64,000 nt of DNA, taken from Hyphomonas sp. Its GTDB lineage: Bacteria; Pseudomonadota; Alphaproteobacteria; Caulobacterales; Hyphomonadaceae. Made by a program: the position numbers and the translations under genes. This document shows, one piece after another, positions 25,755-34,539 of this stretch (position 1 is the stretch's first letter; each line of letters opens with the position of its first letter). The stretch covers positions 3,472,001 to 3,536,000 of the forward strand of contig NZ_CP051230.1 of assembly GCF_017792385.1 (NCBI RefSeq), read 5' to 3'. The notes beneath the pieces were generated by a model, which saw nothing but the letters and a program-made list of their open reading frames with translations, made no database searches and had not been told where the DNA came from.

Positions 25755-25813
25755 GCCCTCCAATGCAAAATTTCGTATTGCACGCCGCAATATTTTTCCT
25801 CTATCCCAGCCTC

Positions 25814-26935
25814 ATGAAAATATCTGTGCTGAGGGAACGACGAGCTGGTGAGACCCGTGTGGCGGCTACACCAGAAACCGTCAAGAAGCTGGTGGCCTCT
25901 GGCCACTCTGTCACAATCGAGTCCGGAGCGGGCACTGTCGCAGGGTTCCCTGACGACAGCTTCACCGATGCCGGCGCCACAATTGCAGCCGATGCGTCGG
26001 CTGCGGCCAAGGGGGCGGACATTGTCTTCAAGGTGCGCGCACCTGAAGCCGATGAAATCAGCGCCCTGCCGGAAGGTATCGCCCTGATCGCTCTGATGGA
26101 CCCCACAAATCTGGACGCAGCCCCGCTGAACGGAAAGAAGATTGCGGCCCTGTCCATGGAATTCACGCCGCGCATCACCCGCGCGCAAAGCATGGACGCC
26201 CTGTCGTCCCAGTCGAACCTCGCGGGCTATCGCGCCGTCATCGAAGGCGCCCAGACTTATGGCCGCGCCATGCCGATGATGATGACCGCTGCGGGCACGA
26301 TTGCCCCGGCCAAGGTGTTCGTCATGGGCGCCGGGGTTGCCGGTCTGCAGGCCATCGCCACCGCCCGCCGTCTTGGTGCAGTCGTGACCGCCACCGATGT
26401 GCGCCCCGCCGCAAAGGAACAGGTGGCCTCGCTTGGCGCAAAATTCATCGCGGTCGAGGATGAGGAGTTCAAGGCGGCCGAAACTGCTGGTGGATACGCC
26501 AAGCAGATGTCGCCGGAATACCAGGCCAAGCAGGCCGAGCTCACGGCCAGCCACATTGCCAAGCAGGACATTGTCATCACGACAGCCCTGATTCCTGGCC
26601 GTGCGGCGCCGGTTCTGGTCACCGAAGACATGGTGAAAACGATGAAGCCCGGCGCGGTCATCGTCGACATGGCCGTCAGCCAGGGCGGCAATTGCCCGCT
26701 GTCCAGGCCGGATGAAGTGGTTGACGTGAACGGCGTGAAAGTGGCCGGGTTCTCCAACCTCCCTGCTCGCCTTCCGGCCGATGCCTCATCCCTGTTCGCC
26801 AAGAACCTTGTCGCCTTCCTGCCGCTGGTCACAGCCGAGGATGGCAGCCTCAATCTCGACACCGAAGACGAAATTGTCACCGCCATGCTGCTGACGCGCA
26901 ATGGTGCGACGGTGAACGAAAGGATCCAATCATGA
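25814..26935 (+). CDS. pntAA: Proton-translocating NAD(P)+ transhydrogenase subunit alpha 1
   Basis: NAD(H)-binding domain I of the transhydrogenase that uses the proton gradient to make NADPH. The 373-residue protein begins MKISVLRERRAGETRVAATP and carries SMEFTPRITRAQSMDALSSQ, GAGVAGLQAIATARRLGA (Rossmann), ATDVRPAAKEQVASLGAKF and the mobile loop YAKQMSPEYQ. I place the start at ATG 25814; an in-frame start at 25763 adds residues not seen in the family. No Shine-Dalgarno is visible before it. It overlaps pntAB by 4 nt. Confidence 0.95.
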   Translation: MKISVLRERRAGETRVAATPETVKKLVASGHSVTIESGAGTVAGFPDDSFTDAGATIAADASAAAKGADIVFKVRAPEADEISALPEGIALIALMDPTNLDAAPLNGKKIAALSMEFTPRITRAQSMDALSSQSNLAGYRAVIEGAQTYGRAMPMMMTAAGTIAPAKVFVMGAGVAGLQAIATARRLGAVVTATDVRPAAKEQVASLGAKFIAVEDEEFKAAETAGGYAKQMSPEYQAKQAELTASHIAKQDIVITTALIPGRAAPVLVTEDMVKTMKPGAVIVDMAVSQGGNCPLSRPDEVVDVNGVKVAGFSNLPARLPADASSLFAKNLVAFLPLVTAEDGSLNLDTEDEIVTAMLLTRNGATVNERIQS

Positions 26936-27297
26936 AGCGCGCACTCCTGACGCTTTCCGCGGCCAGCTTCGCGCTGCCCGCCTTCGCAGATGCCGGCGGC
27001 ATCGATTCCACCGTCTTCCTGGCCGCGATCTTCGCGCTGGCCTGCTTTGTCGGCTATTATGTCGTCTGGTCGGTGACGCCGGCCCTGCACACGCCGCTGA
27101 TGGCTGTGACGAACGCCATTTCGTCCGTGATCATCGTCGGCGCGCTCGTAGCCGCCGCCACGGTCGGCCTCAGCTCCGACAATTGGGTCTCCAAGATCCT
27201 CGGCACGGTCGCTGTGATCCTCGCCAGCGTGAACATCTTCGGCGGCTTTCTCGTCACCCAGCGCATGCTGGCCATGTACAAGAAGAAGGGGGACTAA
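26932..27297 (+). CDS. pntAB: Proton-translocating transhydrogenase membrane subunit alpha 2
   Basis: Small membrane subunit (part of domain II) found as a separate gene in three-subunit alphaproteobacterial transhydrogenases such as that of Rhodospirillum. The 121 residues hold about four hydrophobic helices with LACFVGYYVVWSVTPALHTP, AISSVIIVGAL and NIFGGFLVTQRMLAMYKKK. The N-terminus looks signal-like (LTLSAASFALPAFA). ATG overlaps the pntAA stop; pntB begins 3 nt later. Confidence 0.95.
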   Translation: MKRALLTLSAASFALPAFADAGGIDSTVFLAAIFALACFVGYYVVWSVTPALHTPLMAVTNAISSVIIVGALVAAATVGLSSDNWVSKILGTVAVILASVNIFGGFLVTQRMLAMYKKKGD

Positions 27298-27300
27298 GGC

Positions 27301-28719
27301 ATGGACTCCTTCCACACCACTTGGGCGCCGCTGCTCTATCTCGTTGCCGGCATCCTCTTCATCCTGGCCCTGCGCGGTCTTTCCAGCCCGGCCACCAGCC
27401 GCGCGGGCAACCGCAATGGCATGATCGGCATGGCCATCGCCGTGGCGACCACGCTGGCCCTCGTCTGGAACCAGCTTGATCTCGAAACCTGGGGCCTGAT
27501 CCTCGGCGGCGTCGCCATCGGCGGCACGATCGGCGCAATCATCGCCCGCAAGATCCCGATGACGGACATGCCGCAGCTGGTCGCTGCCTTCCACAGCCTG
27601 GTTGGCCTTGCCGCTGTGCTGGTGGCTGCTGCTGCGCTGTATTCACCCATCAGTTTCGGCATTGCAGGTCTCGAGGGCATCAAGGCCGCGTCGCTGATCG
27701 AGCTTGGTCTGGGCTCCGCCATTGGTGCGCTGACCTTTACCGGCTCACTGATCGCCTTCGCGAAGCTGAACGGCAACATGTCCGGCGCGCCCATCATGCT
27801 GCCGGCCCGTCACCTGCTGAACATCCTGATCGGTGTCGGCATCGTGGCGCTGCTGGTCATCCTGATCCAGACGCATGGCCAGGCACAATGGGCCTTCTGG
27901 GGTCTTACGGTCCTCGCCCTGATCCTCGGCATCACGCTGATCATTCCGATTGGCGGCGCAGACATGCCCGTCGTCGTGTCCATGCTGAACTCCTATTCGG
28001 GTTGGGCTGCAGCGGCGCTCGGCTTCACGCTCGGCAATTTCGCCTTGATCATCACAGGCGCGCTGGTCGGTTCGTCCGGTGCGATCCTGTCCTACATCAT
28101 GTGCAAGGGCATGAACCGCAGCTTCATTTCGGTCATCCTCGGCGGCTTCGGCGGCGACGATGCAGCCGCGGGTGCCGCCGGTGCAGATGCCGATCGTCCG
28201 TTCAAGCGCGGCTCGGCTGAGGATGCGGCCTTCATCATGAAGAACGCGTCCAAGGTCATCATCGTGCCCGGCTATGGCATGGCGGTGGCGCAGGCCCAGC
28301 ACGCGCTGAAGGAAATGGCCGACAAGCTGAAGGAAGAAGGCGTCGAAGTGAAATACGCCATCCACCCCGTTGCGGGCCGGATGCCGGGTCACATGAACGT
28401 CTTGCTGGCCGAGGCCCAGGTTCCTTATGACGAGGTCTTCGAACTGGAAGACATCAATTCGGACTTCCGCAATTCCGAAGTTGCTTTCGTCATCGGCGCG
28501 AACGATGTGACCAACCCCGCCGCCAAGACCGACACGACCAGCCCGATCTATGGCATGCCGGTCCTGGACGTCGAGAATGCCGGGACGGTCCTCTTCATCA
28601 AGCGCTCCATGGGCTCCGGCTATGCCGGCATCCAGAACGAGCTGTTCTTCCGCGACAACACGATGATGCTGCTCGCAGACGCGAAGAAGATGGTCGAGGA
28701 TATCGTCAAGAACCTCTAG
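27301..28719 (+). CDS. pntB: Proton-translocating NAD(P)+ transhydrogenase subunit beta
   Basis: Combines the rest of the proton channel with the NADP(H)-binding domain III. The 472-residue protein has about nine membrane helices up to residue 280, then domain III with VIIVPGYGMAVAQAQHALKE, YAIHPVAGRMPGHMNVLLAE, VIGANDVTNPAAKTD and SIKR-like FIKRSMGSGYAGIQN. The stop TAG shares the palindrome CTAG with the stop of the convergent folK gene. Confidence 0.96.
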   Translation: MDSFHTTWAPLLYLVAGILFILALRGLSSPATSRAGNRNGMIGMAIAVATTLALVWNQLDLETWGLILGGVAIGGTIGAIIARKIPMTDMPQLVAAFHSLVGLAAVLVAAAALYSPISFGIAGLEGIKAASLIELGLGSAIGALTFTGSLIAFAKLNGNMSGAPIMLPARHLLNILIGVGIVALLVILIQTHGQAQWAFWGLTVLALILGITLIIPIGGADMPVVVSMLNSYSGWAAAALGFTLGNFALIITGALVGSSGAILSYIMCKGMNRSFISVILGGFGGDDAAAGAAGADADRPFKRGSAEDAAFIMKNASKVIIVPGYGMAVAQAQHALKEMADKLKEEGVEVKYAIHPVAGRMPGHMNVLLAEAQVPYDEVFELEDINSDFRNSEVAFVIGANDVTNPAAKTDTTSPIYGMPVLDVENAGTVLFIKRSMGSGYAGIQNELFFRDNTMMLLADAKKMVEDIVKNL

Positions 28720-29240
28720 CGGGCTCTCAGCTCAGCAAAGCGGCGCGTCGCTGAATCGTCCCGCTCGCAAATCTGATCGGCCGCTCTCCGTCTGAGGGCG
28801 GCCGTTCTGCTTTCGATGGGCTCACCATCCAGCACCCAATCCGGCGCGATCTCCGCCAACGGCTCCATCACGAACCGGCGCTCCTGCATGCGCGGATGCG
28901 GGATGGAGAGCGTCTCGGTGTCCATCTCGACACCGGGCATCATCAGCACATCCAAATCCATCTCCCGCGGCCCCCAGCGCTCACGCGTCTGACGCCCCAG
29001 CTCCGCCTCGACGGCCTTGCAGGCATGCAGCAATTGCATCGGTCCGAGGTCGGTCTCGATGAGCACGCAGAGATTCAGGAAATCCGGCTGGTCCTCAACG
29101 CCCCAGGGCGCGCTGGCATAGAGGCCGGAGATTGCGATCACCTCAACGCCCGGCATCTGCTCCAGCAGCGCCACGGCGCGTGAGAGCGCGGCTTCCCGGT
29201 CTCCCATATTGGTGCCGAGGCCAAGCGCCGCCTCAGCCAT
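28716..29240 (-). CDS. folK: 6-hydroxymethyl-7,8-dihydropterin pyrophosphokinase FolK
   Basis: Transfers pyrophosphate from ATP to 6-hydroxymethyl-dihydropterin in folate synthesis. The 174-residue protein has LGLGTNMGDREAAL at the N-terminus, YASAPWGVEDQPDFLN, RWGPREMDLDVLMM (metal-binding Asp pair) and IPHPRMQERRFVMEPL. I use ATG 29240, which overlaps the folB end by 8 nt, over an in-frame start at 29270. It is the last gene of folP-folB-folK. Confidence 0.95.
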   Translation of the reverse strand: MAEAALGLGTNMGDREAALSRAVALLEQMPGVEVIAISGLYASAPWGVEDQPDFLNLCVLIETDLGPMQLLHACKAVEAELGRQTRERWGPREMDLDVLMMPGVEMDTETLSIPHPRMQERRFVMEPLAEIAPDWVLDGEPIESRTAALRRRAADQICERDDSATRRFAELRAR

Positions 29241-29598
29241 TGCGGGCCCGCGTGATGGACACGCCGACATGGTCCACCAGATGCCGGATCGGGGCGGAAG
29301 GCTTGCGAACGGTGACGGTCACCTCTTCCACAATGTCCCACTTCTGAAGGATGGCATCCGCGATGCGCTCGGCAAAGGTTTCGATCAGGTTGAACACGGT
29401 CTTGCCGGACAATTCCTCCGCCAGGTCACAGACCTCGCCATAATGGACCGTCTCTTCCATCAGATCGGTCGACGTGGCCGGCTGTCCGAGGCGGCAGTCG
29501 ATATCGATGAAGAATTTCTGCCCGAGGGACTTCTCCGCCTTGTGGACGCCGTGGAAGCCGTGGAGGCAAAGATTGGTAACGAAGATACGGTCGGTCAC
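29233..29598 (-). CDS. folB: Dihydroneopterin aldolase FolB
   Basis: Cleaves dihydroneopterin to 6-hydroxymethyl-dihydropterin and glycolaldehyde. The 121-residue length is typical. LHGFHGVHKAEKSLGQKFFI includes the substrate-binding Glu, and VTVRKPSAPI carries the catalytic Lys. It starts with GTG and overlaps the folP stop by 4 nt (GTGA), so translation is coupled. Confidence 0.94.
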   Translation of the reverse strand: MTDRIFVTNLCLHGFHGVHKAEKSLGQKFFIDIDCRLGQPATSTDLMEETVHYGEVCDLAEELSGKTVFNLIETFAERIADAILQKWDIVEEVTVTVRKPSAPIRHLVDHVGVSITRARNG

Positions 29599-30431
29599 TT
29601 GGCACTCCTGATGGCCTGGAACATGTCGAGCGCCTCCCGGTGGGCGGCCACATCATGGACACGAAGAATTGTCGCGCCCCGGTAGACGCTATCGAGGCCC
29701 GCCGCAAGCGTGCCGACAAGCCGCTCCGCGACAGGATTGCCCGTGAGGCGGCCGATAAAGGATTTGCGCGACACCCCCACCAGCACCGGACAGCCGGTCT
29801 CCACCATCAGGTCCAGATGGGCGAGCACTTCGAAATTCTGCTCATAGGTCTTGGAAAAGCCTACACCGGGATCCAGCAGGATGTGTGCGCGCGGAATGCC
29901 TGCCCGATCAGCGCTCTCGAAGGCGCGCCCGATGAAGTCGGCCATGTCCTGGCGTAGATTGATGTCGGCATTTGTCGCGCCGCGATTATAGGTGATGCAG
30001 ACAAGGCTCTCTGTCTCGGCCACGGCGTCGGCCATCTGCGCATCACGGGTCATGCCCCAGACATCATTGGCCAGCACCGCACCAGCCGCCACAGCCCGCC
30101 GGACGATCTCTGCCTTGTACGTATCGATCGAGACCGGCAGCGCGTCCTCCGAGGCGAGCCGGGCAATCGGCTGGGCGACCCGCGCCCATTCATCCTCAAG
30201 ACTGACCTCTTCGCCGCCCGGCCGGGTCGACTCCCCGCCTATGTCCAGAATGTCGGCGCCTTCGGCCCGCATCTGCTCGGCATGGGCAAGTGCGCCCGAC
30301 AGCGAGTCATGCGCGCCGCCATCAGAGAAGGAGTCCGGCGTGACGTTCAGAATGCCCATGAGCAAAGGGTCGCCCGTACTCAGCCGGGCCAGCAAACGGT
30401 TCCGCACGGCAATTCGCGTATGCCTGTCCAT
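29595..30431 (-). CDS. folP: Dihydropteroate synthase FolP
   Basis: Condenses p-aminobenzoate with dihydropterin pyrophosphate; the target of sulfonamides. The 278-residue TIM barrel shows LMGILNVTPDSFSDGG, ADILDIGGESTRPG, PVSIDTYKAEIVRRAV, NDVWG, LLDPGVGFSKTYEQN and VLVGVSRKSFIG. ATG 30431 has AAAGGA 7 nt upstream; the frame stays open to 30773 but that extension has no family similarity. It heads the folP-folB-folK operon. Confidence 0.96.
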   Translation of the reverse strand: MDRHTRIAVRNRLLARLSTGDPLLMGILNVTPDSFSDGGAHDSLSGALAHAEQMRAEGADILDIGGESTRPGGEEVSLEDEWARVAQPIARLASEDALPVSIDTYKAEIVRRAVAAGAVLANDVWGMTRDAQMADAVAETESLVCITYNRGATNADINLRQDMADFIGRAFESADRAGIPRAHILLDPGVGFSKTYEQNFEVLAHLDLMVETGCPVLVGVSRKSFIGRLTGNPVAERLVGTLAAGLDSVYRGATILRVHDVAAHREALDMFQAIRSAK

Positions 30432-30829
30432 CAGCGTATCCTTTCTGCGCCGAAGGCTTAGCCGCTGGGCCTGCGCCAAACAATGATCCAGCTGCCGCAC
30501 TCCCCGCTCATGGCTGGGTTTTCCCGTGTGATAACAATGCATCGCAGCCCCCCCCAATCCGGCGGAGATGCGGAAGACATATCCTGTACCTGGTCGGCGA
30601 TTTCGGCGAATCTGCTGGCCATCAAAAGGTCCGGAACCTTGCGAGACCATATCTGGTACGTCTCCAGGGGTCCCGGCGGATGGAACGCGCTCCCGCGTGC
30701 ACACGGGGCCACATGATTTCATCCAACATACCAAAACGGCCCCCGGCCAACGGAGCATGGCTCCATCCGCCAAGGACCGATCAGACGGGACCGGAGGGGC
30801 TTGGGCCCGCTCCGGCCATTTGTGCTGGC
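30432..30829. other. Gene-poor stretch upstream of folP
   Basis: About 400 nt with no gene I can support. Several short frames are open here, including an 84-codon minus-strand frame at 30458-30712 ending 26 nt before folP, but it has no Shine-Dalgarno and mixed third-position composition. The folP promoter presumably lies here; no clear -35/-10 pair was found. Confidence 0.4.
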
Positions 30830-31234
30830 TTATTGTTTGGTTTCGACGCCGGGATCGTTTTGCGAATAGGCGTCTTCCAGTTCCTGCGTGTCCGGCGCGG
30901 GTGTCTTGGCGCCAGCCTTGCTGTCATCAGCGCCCGTGTCCGCGTTCAACATATCCGGCGTATTCGGATGGCGGCCGTCGCGCGGCATGAGGACGGGATT
31001 GTTGCCTTCATCGAGGCGCCGTGCGCGCTCCTCGGCCGTACCGGAGGCCTGCGGACGGTCTTTCTGGCCGTCATCCCGGAGAAAACCATGCTCGCCGTCT
31101 CGGGGCTGAGGAGAGGTTTCCCGGAAACCTGCCTGATTCGTGTCGCCGCGGCCGGGCGTCTCGCCCTCGCCGCGCTGCTGGCTGAGGTCATCCCGGCGTT
31201 GCGGGTCGATATCGGTTTCATACTTGCTCATCAT
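30830..31234 (-). CDS. Highly hydrophilic hypothetical protein (hydrophilin-like)
   Basis: A 134-residue protein with almost no hydrophobic residues, rich in Asp, Glu, Arg, Gly, Pro and Gln (GEGETPGRGDTNQAGFRE, HPNTPDMLNADTGADDS). It lacks signal peptide, membrane segment and cysteines and is probably intrinsically disordered. AAAGGAG lies just upstream; ATG 31234 or ATG 31231 may be the start, the latter with better spacing. The composition recalls desiccation or osmotic stress hydrophilins, but that is only a resemblance. Confidence 0.7.
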   Translation of the reverse strand: MMSKYETDIDPQRRDDLSQQRGEGETPGRGDTNQAGFRETSPQPRDGEHGFLRDDGQKDRPQASGTAEERARRLDEGNNPVLMPRDGRHPNTPDMLNADTGADDSKAGAKTPAPDTQELEDAYSQNDPGVETKQ

Positions 31235-31409
31235 GGTCTCCTTTCGGGAAACCAACGGGCCGAGCGGCCGTGATGTTCCGACGGATCCATCGCGCAGGCG
31301 GTTAAATGGCGGTAATTCGGAACAGGCCTTCGCTTGCGCGGCCAGGCATTTCATTCCCGAGACCGATCCTCGATCGATTTCTGCCGCTAGGCGTCAACGG
31401 AAGGAAGAA

Positions 31410-31485
31410 TGGTGTGCCCTACAGGGGTCGAACCTGTGACCTACTGATTAAAAGTCAGTTGCTCTACCGACTGAGCTAAGGGCAC
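31410..31485 (-). tRNA. tRNA-Lys (anticodon UUU)
   Basis: The minus strand folds into a cloverleaf: acceptor GTGCCCT pairs with AGGGCAC, the D arm contains AGCTCAGTCGGTAGAGC, anticodon loop CTTTTAA gives UUU, and the T arm has GGTTCGAACC. Discriminator A and an encoded CCA (31410-31412) complete 76 nt. No integrase or att-like repeat is beside it. Confidence 0.97.
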
Positions 31486-31583
31486 GCCGGAACGCGCGAT
31501 TTAGGCGACCAGAACGGTCGGGTCAACCGCCTCTTGCACAGTATGGCTTGAAGTCGCCACAATTTTCGCATCACCCTCGCCAG

Positions 31584-32291
31584 ATGAGACGTATATCGCC
31601 CCTGTTCCCAGTAATCGCCCTGATTGGTGCCTGCGCCAGCCAGCCGGCCCCCGTGCAGCAAAAGACCGATTCGGACGGCAATCTCGCCGGCAATGTCGAA
31701 GCCGCCGCCGGCAGCGCCTACAGCCAGACGCGTGACGGACTGGGCGACGCCGCCCTGTCGCCGCTTGAAGACCTCAATCTGAGACGCGAGCCGATCCCGG
31801 AAATCCTGAAAGGGGTGCAGAGCCCCTATGACCTGCCCGAGGTTCTGAGTTGCGAGGACATTCTGAAACGGCTTGCGCAACTCGACGCCGTGCTTGGGCC
31901 CGATTGGGACACACCGGTACCGGATGAACGGCTGAGAACAGAGAAACTCGCCGATTCCGCTTCGGACGCCACGCTGGGGGCCATCGCATCCGAGGCCCGC
32001 GGCCTGATCCCGTTCCGAGGCATTGTCCGCAAGGCCACCGGCGCGGAAAGCTACGCGAAGAAGTACAATACGGCCTACAAGATCGGCGCCCAGCAACGCG
32101 CCTATCTCAAGGGCATGGGTCTGGCCAAGGACTGCCCCCTGCCCGCACGGCCTGATTTTGCAGCGGAACGCGACCCAACGGCCGTCACCTACAAGGGCGA
32201 TGCACCCACCGCGCCCCAGGATTCGGGCGCGTACGATGCCTACCAGCAGAAACAGCTGGACAATCTCACGCCCGTTCATCCTTCGGACTAG
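31584..32291 (+). CDS. Hypothetical lipoprotein
   Basis: A 235-residue protein with a lipoprotein signal (ISPLFPVIALIGACAS, lipobox IGAC), so probably anchored in a membrane facing the periplasm. The mature part is polar with AAAGSAYSQTRDGLGDAALS, SCEDILKRLAQLDAVLGPDW and an amphipathic stretch RGIVRKATGAESYAKKYN. I do not know the family. ATG 31584 gives the signal directly at the N-terminus; a start at 31548 is also open. Its last 26 nt overlap the convergent tgt end. Confidence 0.85.
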   Translation: MRRISPLFPVIALIGACASQPAPVQQKTDSDGNLAGNVEAAAGSAYSQTRDGLGDAALSPLEDLNLRREPIPEILKGVQSPYDLPEVLSCEDILKRLAQLDAVLGPDWDTPVPDERLRTEKLADSASDATLGAIASEARGLIPFRGIVRKATGAESYAKKYNTAYKIGAQQRAYLKGMGLAKDCPLPARPDFAAERDPTAVTYKGDAPTAPQDSGAYDAYQQKQLDNLTPVHPSD

Positions 32292-33408
32292 ATTTCGTCG
32301 ACGCCCAGGCGGCCTGGAGACGGCTGCGCAGCGCCTCGAACCGGCCCTCGGCGATGGCGGCGCGGATCTCCTGCATCAACGCCTGGAAGAAGGCCGTATT
32401 GTGCCAGCTGAGCAGCATGGGCCCGAGATACTCGCCCGCCTTGAACAGGTGGTGATAATAGGCGCGAGAATAATCCTGGCTGGCCGGGCAGTTCACGGCC
32501 TCGTCCAATGGAGACAGATCCTCTGCAAAGCGGGCATTCTTCACGTTCACCGGTCCATCCCAGGTCCAGGCCTGACCGTGACGTCCTGACCGGGTCGGCA
32601 GGACGCAGTCGAACATGTCGATGCCACGCGCCACGCTCTCGACCAGGTCAATCGGCTTGCCGACGCCCATGACATAGCGTGGCAGGGCATCTGGAAGATG
32701 GGGCACCGTCATGTCGATGGTGGCGCACATCTGATCGTGGCCCTCACCTACGGCGAGGCCGCCAAGCGCAATGCCGCCAAAGCCTTGCGACACCACGCCC
32801 CGGGCGGATTTCTCCCGCAGGTCGGCATAGTTCGATCCCTGAATGATTCCGAACAGGGTCTGCCGGTCCCGTTCGCCGAACGCGTCGAGAGAACGCTGGC
32901 CCCAGTCAAGCGAAAGGTCGAGGCTGCGCTCGGCCTCTTCATGGCTGCAGGGATAATCGGTGCATTCGTCCAGCTGCATGGAAATATCTGCGCCCAGCAG
33001 ATCGGCCTGGATTTCGATACTGCGCGCCGGGGTCAGCCGGTGCGTGGAGCCATCGATATGGCTCTGGAAGGTAACACCATCCGCATCCATCTTCCGCAAC
33101 TGCGCCAGCGACCAGACCTGAAAGCCGCCACTATCGGTCAGCATCGGCCCGTCCCAGTGCGCAAAGACATGCAGGCCGCCGAGGCGCTTCACACGCTCGG
33201 CGCCCGGCCGCAGCATCAGGTGATACGTGTTGCCCAGGATGATGTCGGCCCCGGCATCCTTCACCTGGTCCATGTAAAGCGCCTTCACCGTGCCCGCCGT
33301 GCCCACAGGCATGAAGGCGGGCGTGCGAATGTCGCCGCGCGGTGTTTTCAGCACACCGGTCCGGGCCTTGCCCTCGACCGCGGAAATCTCGAAAGGAAAA
33401 ACAGCCAT
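32266..33408 (-). CDS. tgt: tRNA-guanine transglycosylase (queuine tRNA-ribosyltransferase)
   Basis: Exchanges guanine 34 of tRNA-Asp, -Asn, -His and -Tyr for the queuosine precursor preQ1. The 380 residues match bacterial TGT: TPAFMPVGTAGTVKAL, ILGNTYHLMLRPG, LTDSGGFQVWSL (catalytic Asp), GGLAVGEGHDQM and FDCVLPTRSGRHGQAW (nucleophile Asp). The zinc site is abnormal: the usual CxCxxC before YSRAY reads VNCPAS, keeping one cysteine, while the His of LSWHN remains. Structure and function may still be retained. The 3' end overlaps the convergent lipoprotein gene. Confidence 0.95.
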   Translation of the reverse strand: MAVFPFEISAVEGKARTGVLKTPRGDIRTPAFMPVGTAGTVKALYMDQVKDAGADIILGNTYHLMLRPGAERVKRLGGLHVFAHWDGPMLTDSGGFQVWSLAQLRKMDADGVTFQSHIDGSTHRLTPARSIEIQADLLGADISMQLDECTDYPCSHEEAERSLDLSLDWGQRSLDAFGERDRQTLFGIIQGSNYADLREKSARGVVSQGFGGIALGGLAVGEGHDQMCATIDMTVPHLPDALPRYVMGVGKPIDLVESVARGIDMFDCVLPTRSGRHGQAWTWDGPVNVKNARFAEDLSPLDEAVNCPASQDYSRAYYHHLFKAGEYLGPMLLSWHNTAFFQALMQEIRAAIAEGRFEALRSRLQAAWASTKSSPKDERA

Positions 33409-33450
33409 TCGGGCGCTATAGGCGCTCTGGTGCGGCCTGCCTAGACGCGC

Positions 33451-34443
33451 CTACAGCCGGTAGATGCGCCGGGCCGTTTCGCTGAACAGGGCGCGCTGTT
33501 CCAGTTCGGAATACTTCGCGGCAATCTTCTTCAGTCCATTCCAGAGCACCGGATAGCTGATGGACCAGCGGTCGACCGGAAAATTGCTTTCGAACATGCA
33601 GCGCGAAGCACCGAAACAATCGATCATGTGATCATAGTAGCGCGCCTGCGCCAGCACGAACTCGTCAGAGGTCGGCGGCGTCTCCCGCTCATGCCAGCCC
33701 CAGCCATTGTCGGGCATGGCAAGGCCGCCCAGTTTCGCGACCACGTTCGGGCAATGCGCCAGATCGGCCATGTCATCGCACCATTGCTCGAAAATCTCTT
33801 CGCGCTTGTCGGCATAGGGGCCAATGCCGATCGGGGTGCCGAAATGGTCGAGCACCATGGTCGTGTTCGGAACCGCCTTCACCAGGTCCAGATAGTCGCG
33901 GTTCTGGTGATGGTAGTGCCAGGTGTCATAGGAGAGCCCGTGTTCGCCCAGCAGCTGCACGCCGCGCCGGAAATCATCATCGGCATACAGGCGCTCCGGC
34001 GCGCGGCCCGGTATGCGCAGCGTCGCGCCGCTCGTGTCGCGCGAGCCGGCATGGCGGATGCCCCGAAACAGGCCTTTGGCAGCCTCCATGTGGGCATCCA
34101 GAACCTCCTCGAGATTCGGACCACGCAGATCGGCATGCCCGACGATCCCCGCAATATGAGGCCCGCCTTTCGCTTTCATGTCTTCCGCAGCCGCCGCCAC
34201 GAATTCCGTCTCGCCAACGGGTTTCAAATGATCCGGCCCGTCTTCCCGATAGGCTGCACCGCACTCCATGAATACCGTATGCACAATCTTGTGGCCGCTG
34301 GTCAGGTCAGCCAGGAATTCCGGGACGTTGTAGTGCATGTCGGCCTGCGGCCAGAGATGATGATGCGGGTCAACGATTTCCCGATCCGGATCGACAATGT
34401 CTTCCTGAACCTGCGCCAGCCAGTCGCTATTGTTGAACACCAT
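33451..34443 (-). CDS. Amidohydrolase-family metal-dependent hydrolase (COG3618 type)
   Basis: A 330-residue TIM-barrel hydrolase related to 2-pyrone-4,6-dicarboxylate lactonase and L-fuconolactonase. Visible motifs are an N-terminal DPHHHLWP metal site, IVGHADLRGPNLEEVL, FRGIRHAGSRD, LSYDTWHYHHQN, MVLDHFGTPIGIG and CMFESNFPVDRWSISYP. The substrate is unknown; lactones and cyclic esters are likely in this family. A possible link to sugar lactone use is weak because the xylan island is several genes away. Confidence 0.85.
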   Translation of the reverse strand: MVFNNSDWLAQVQEDIVDPDREIVDPHHHLWPQADMHYNVPEFLADLTSGHKIVHTVFMECGAAYREDGPDHLKPVGETEFVAAAAEDMKAKGGPHIAGIVGHADLRGPNLEEVLDAHMEAAKGLFRGIRHAGSRDTSGATLRIPGRAPERLYADDDFRRGVQLLGEHGLSYDTWHYHHQNRDYLDLVKAVPNTTMVLDHFGTPIGIGPYADKREEIFEQWCDDMADLAHCPNVVAKLGGLAMPDNGWGWHERETPPTSDEFVLAQARYYDHMIDCFGASRCMFESNFPVDRWSISYPVLWNGLKKIAAKYSELEQRALFSETARRIYRL

Positions 34444-34488
34444 CTGCGCTTCCTCCTGTTTTGGAGGCAGTGTGAGCCCGAAACATGC

Positions 34489-34512
34489 GAAAGGCCAGCC
34501 CGCAGGCTGGCC
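34489..34512 (-). terminator. Rho-independent terminator after mipZ
   Basis: Perfect 8-bp stem 34493-34500 with 34505-34512, loop CGCA. On the minus strand it is followed by UUU then CG, so the U tract is short. It sits 28-50 nt after the mipZ stop. Confidence 0.7.
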
Positions 34513-34539
34513 CCTGTTGTCTCGCTCGTATCAACGGGA

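Noticed and set aside
30458..30712. 84-codon minus-strand frame just upstream of folP
   Set aside because: Tempting because it ends 26 nt before folP, but it lacks a ribosome site, codon bias is mixed and no family is recognised.
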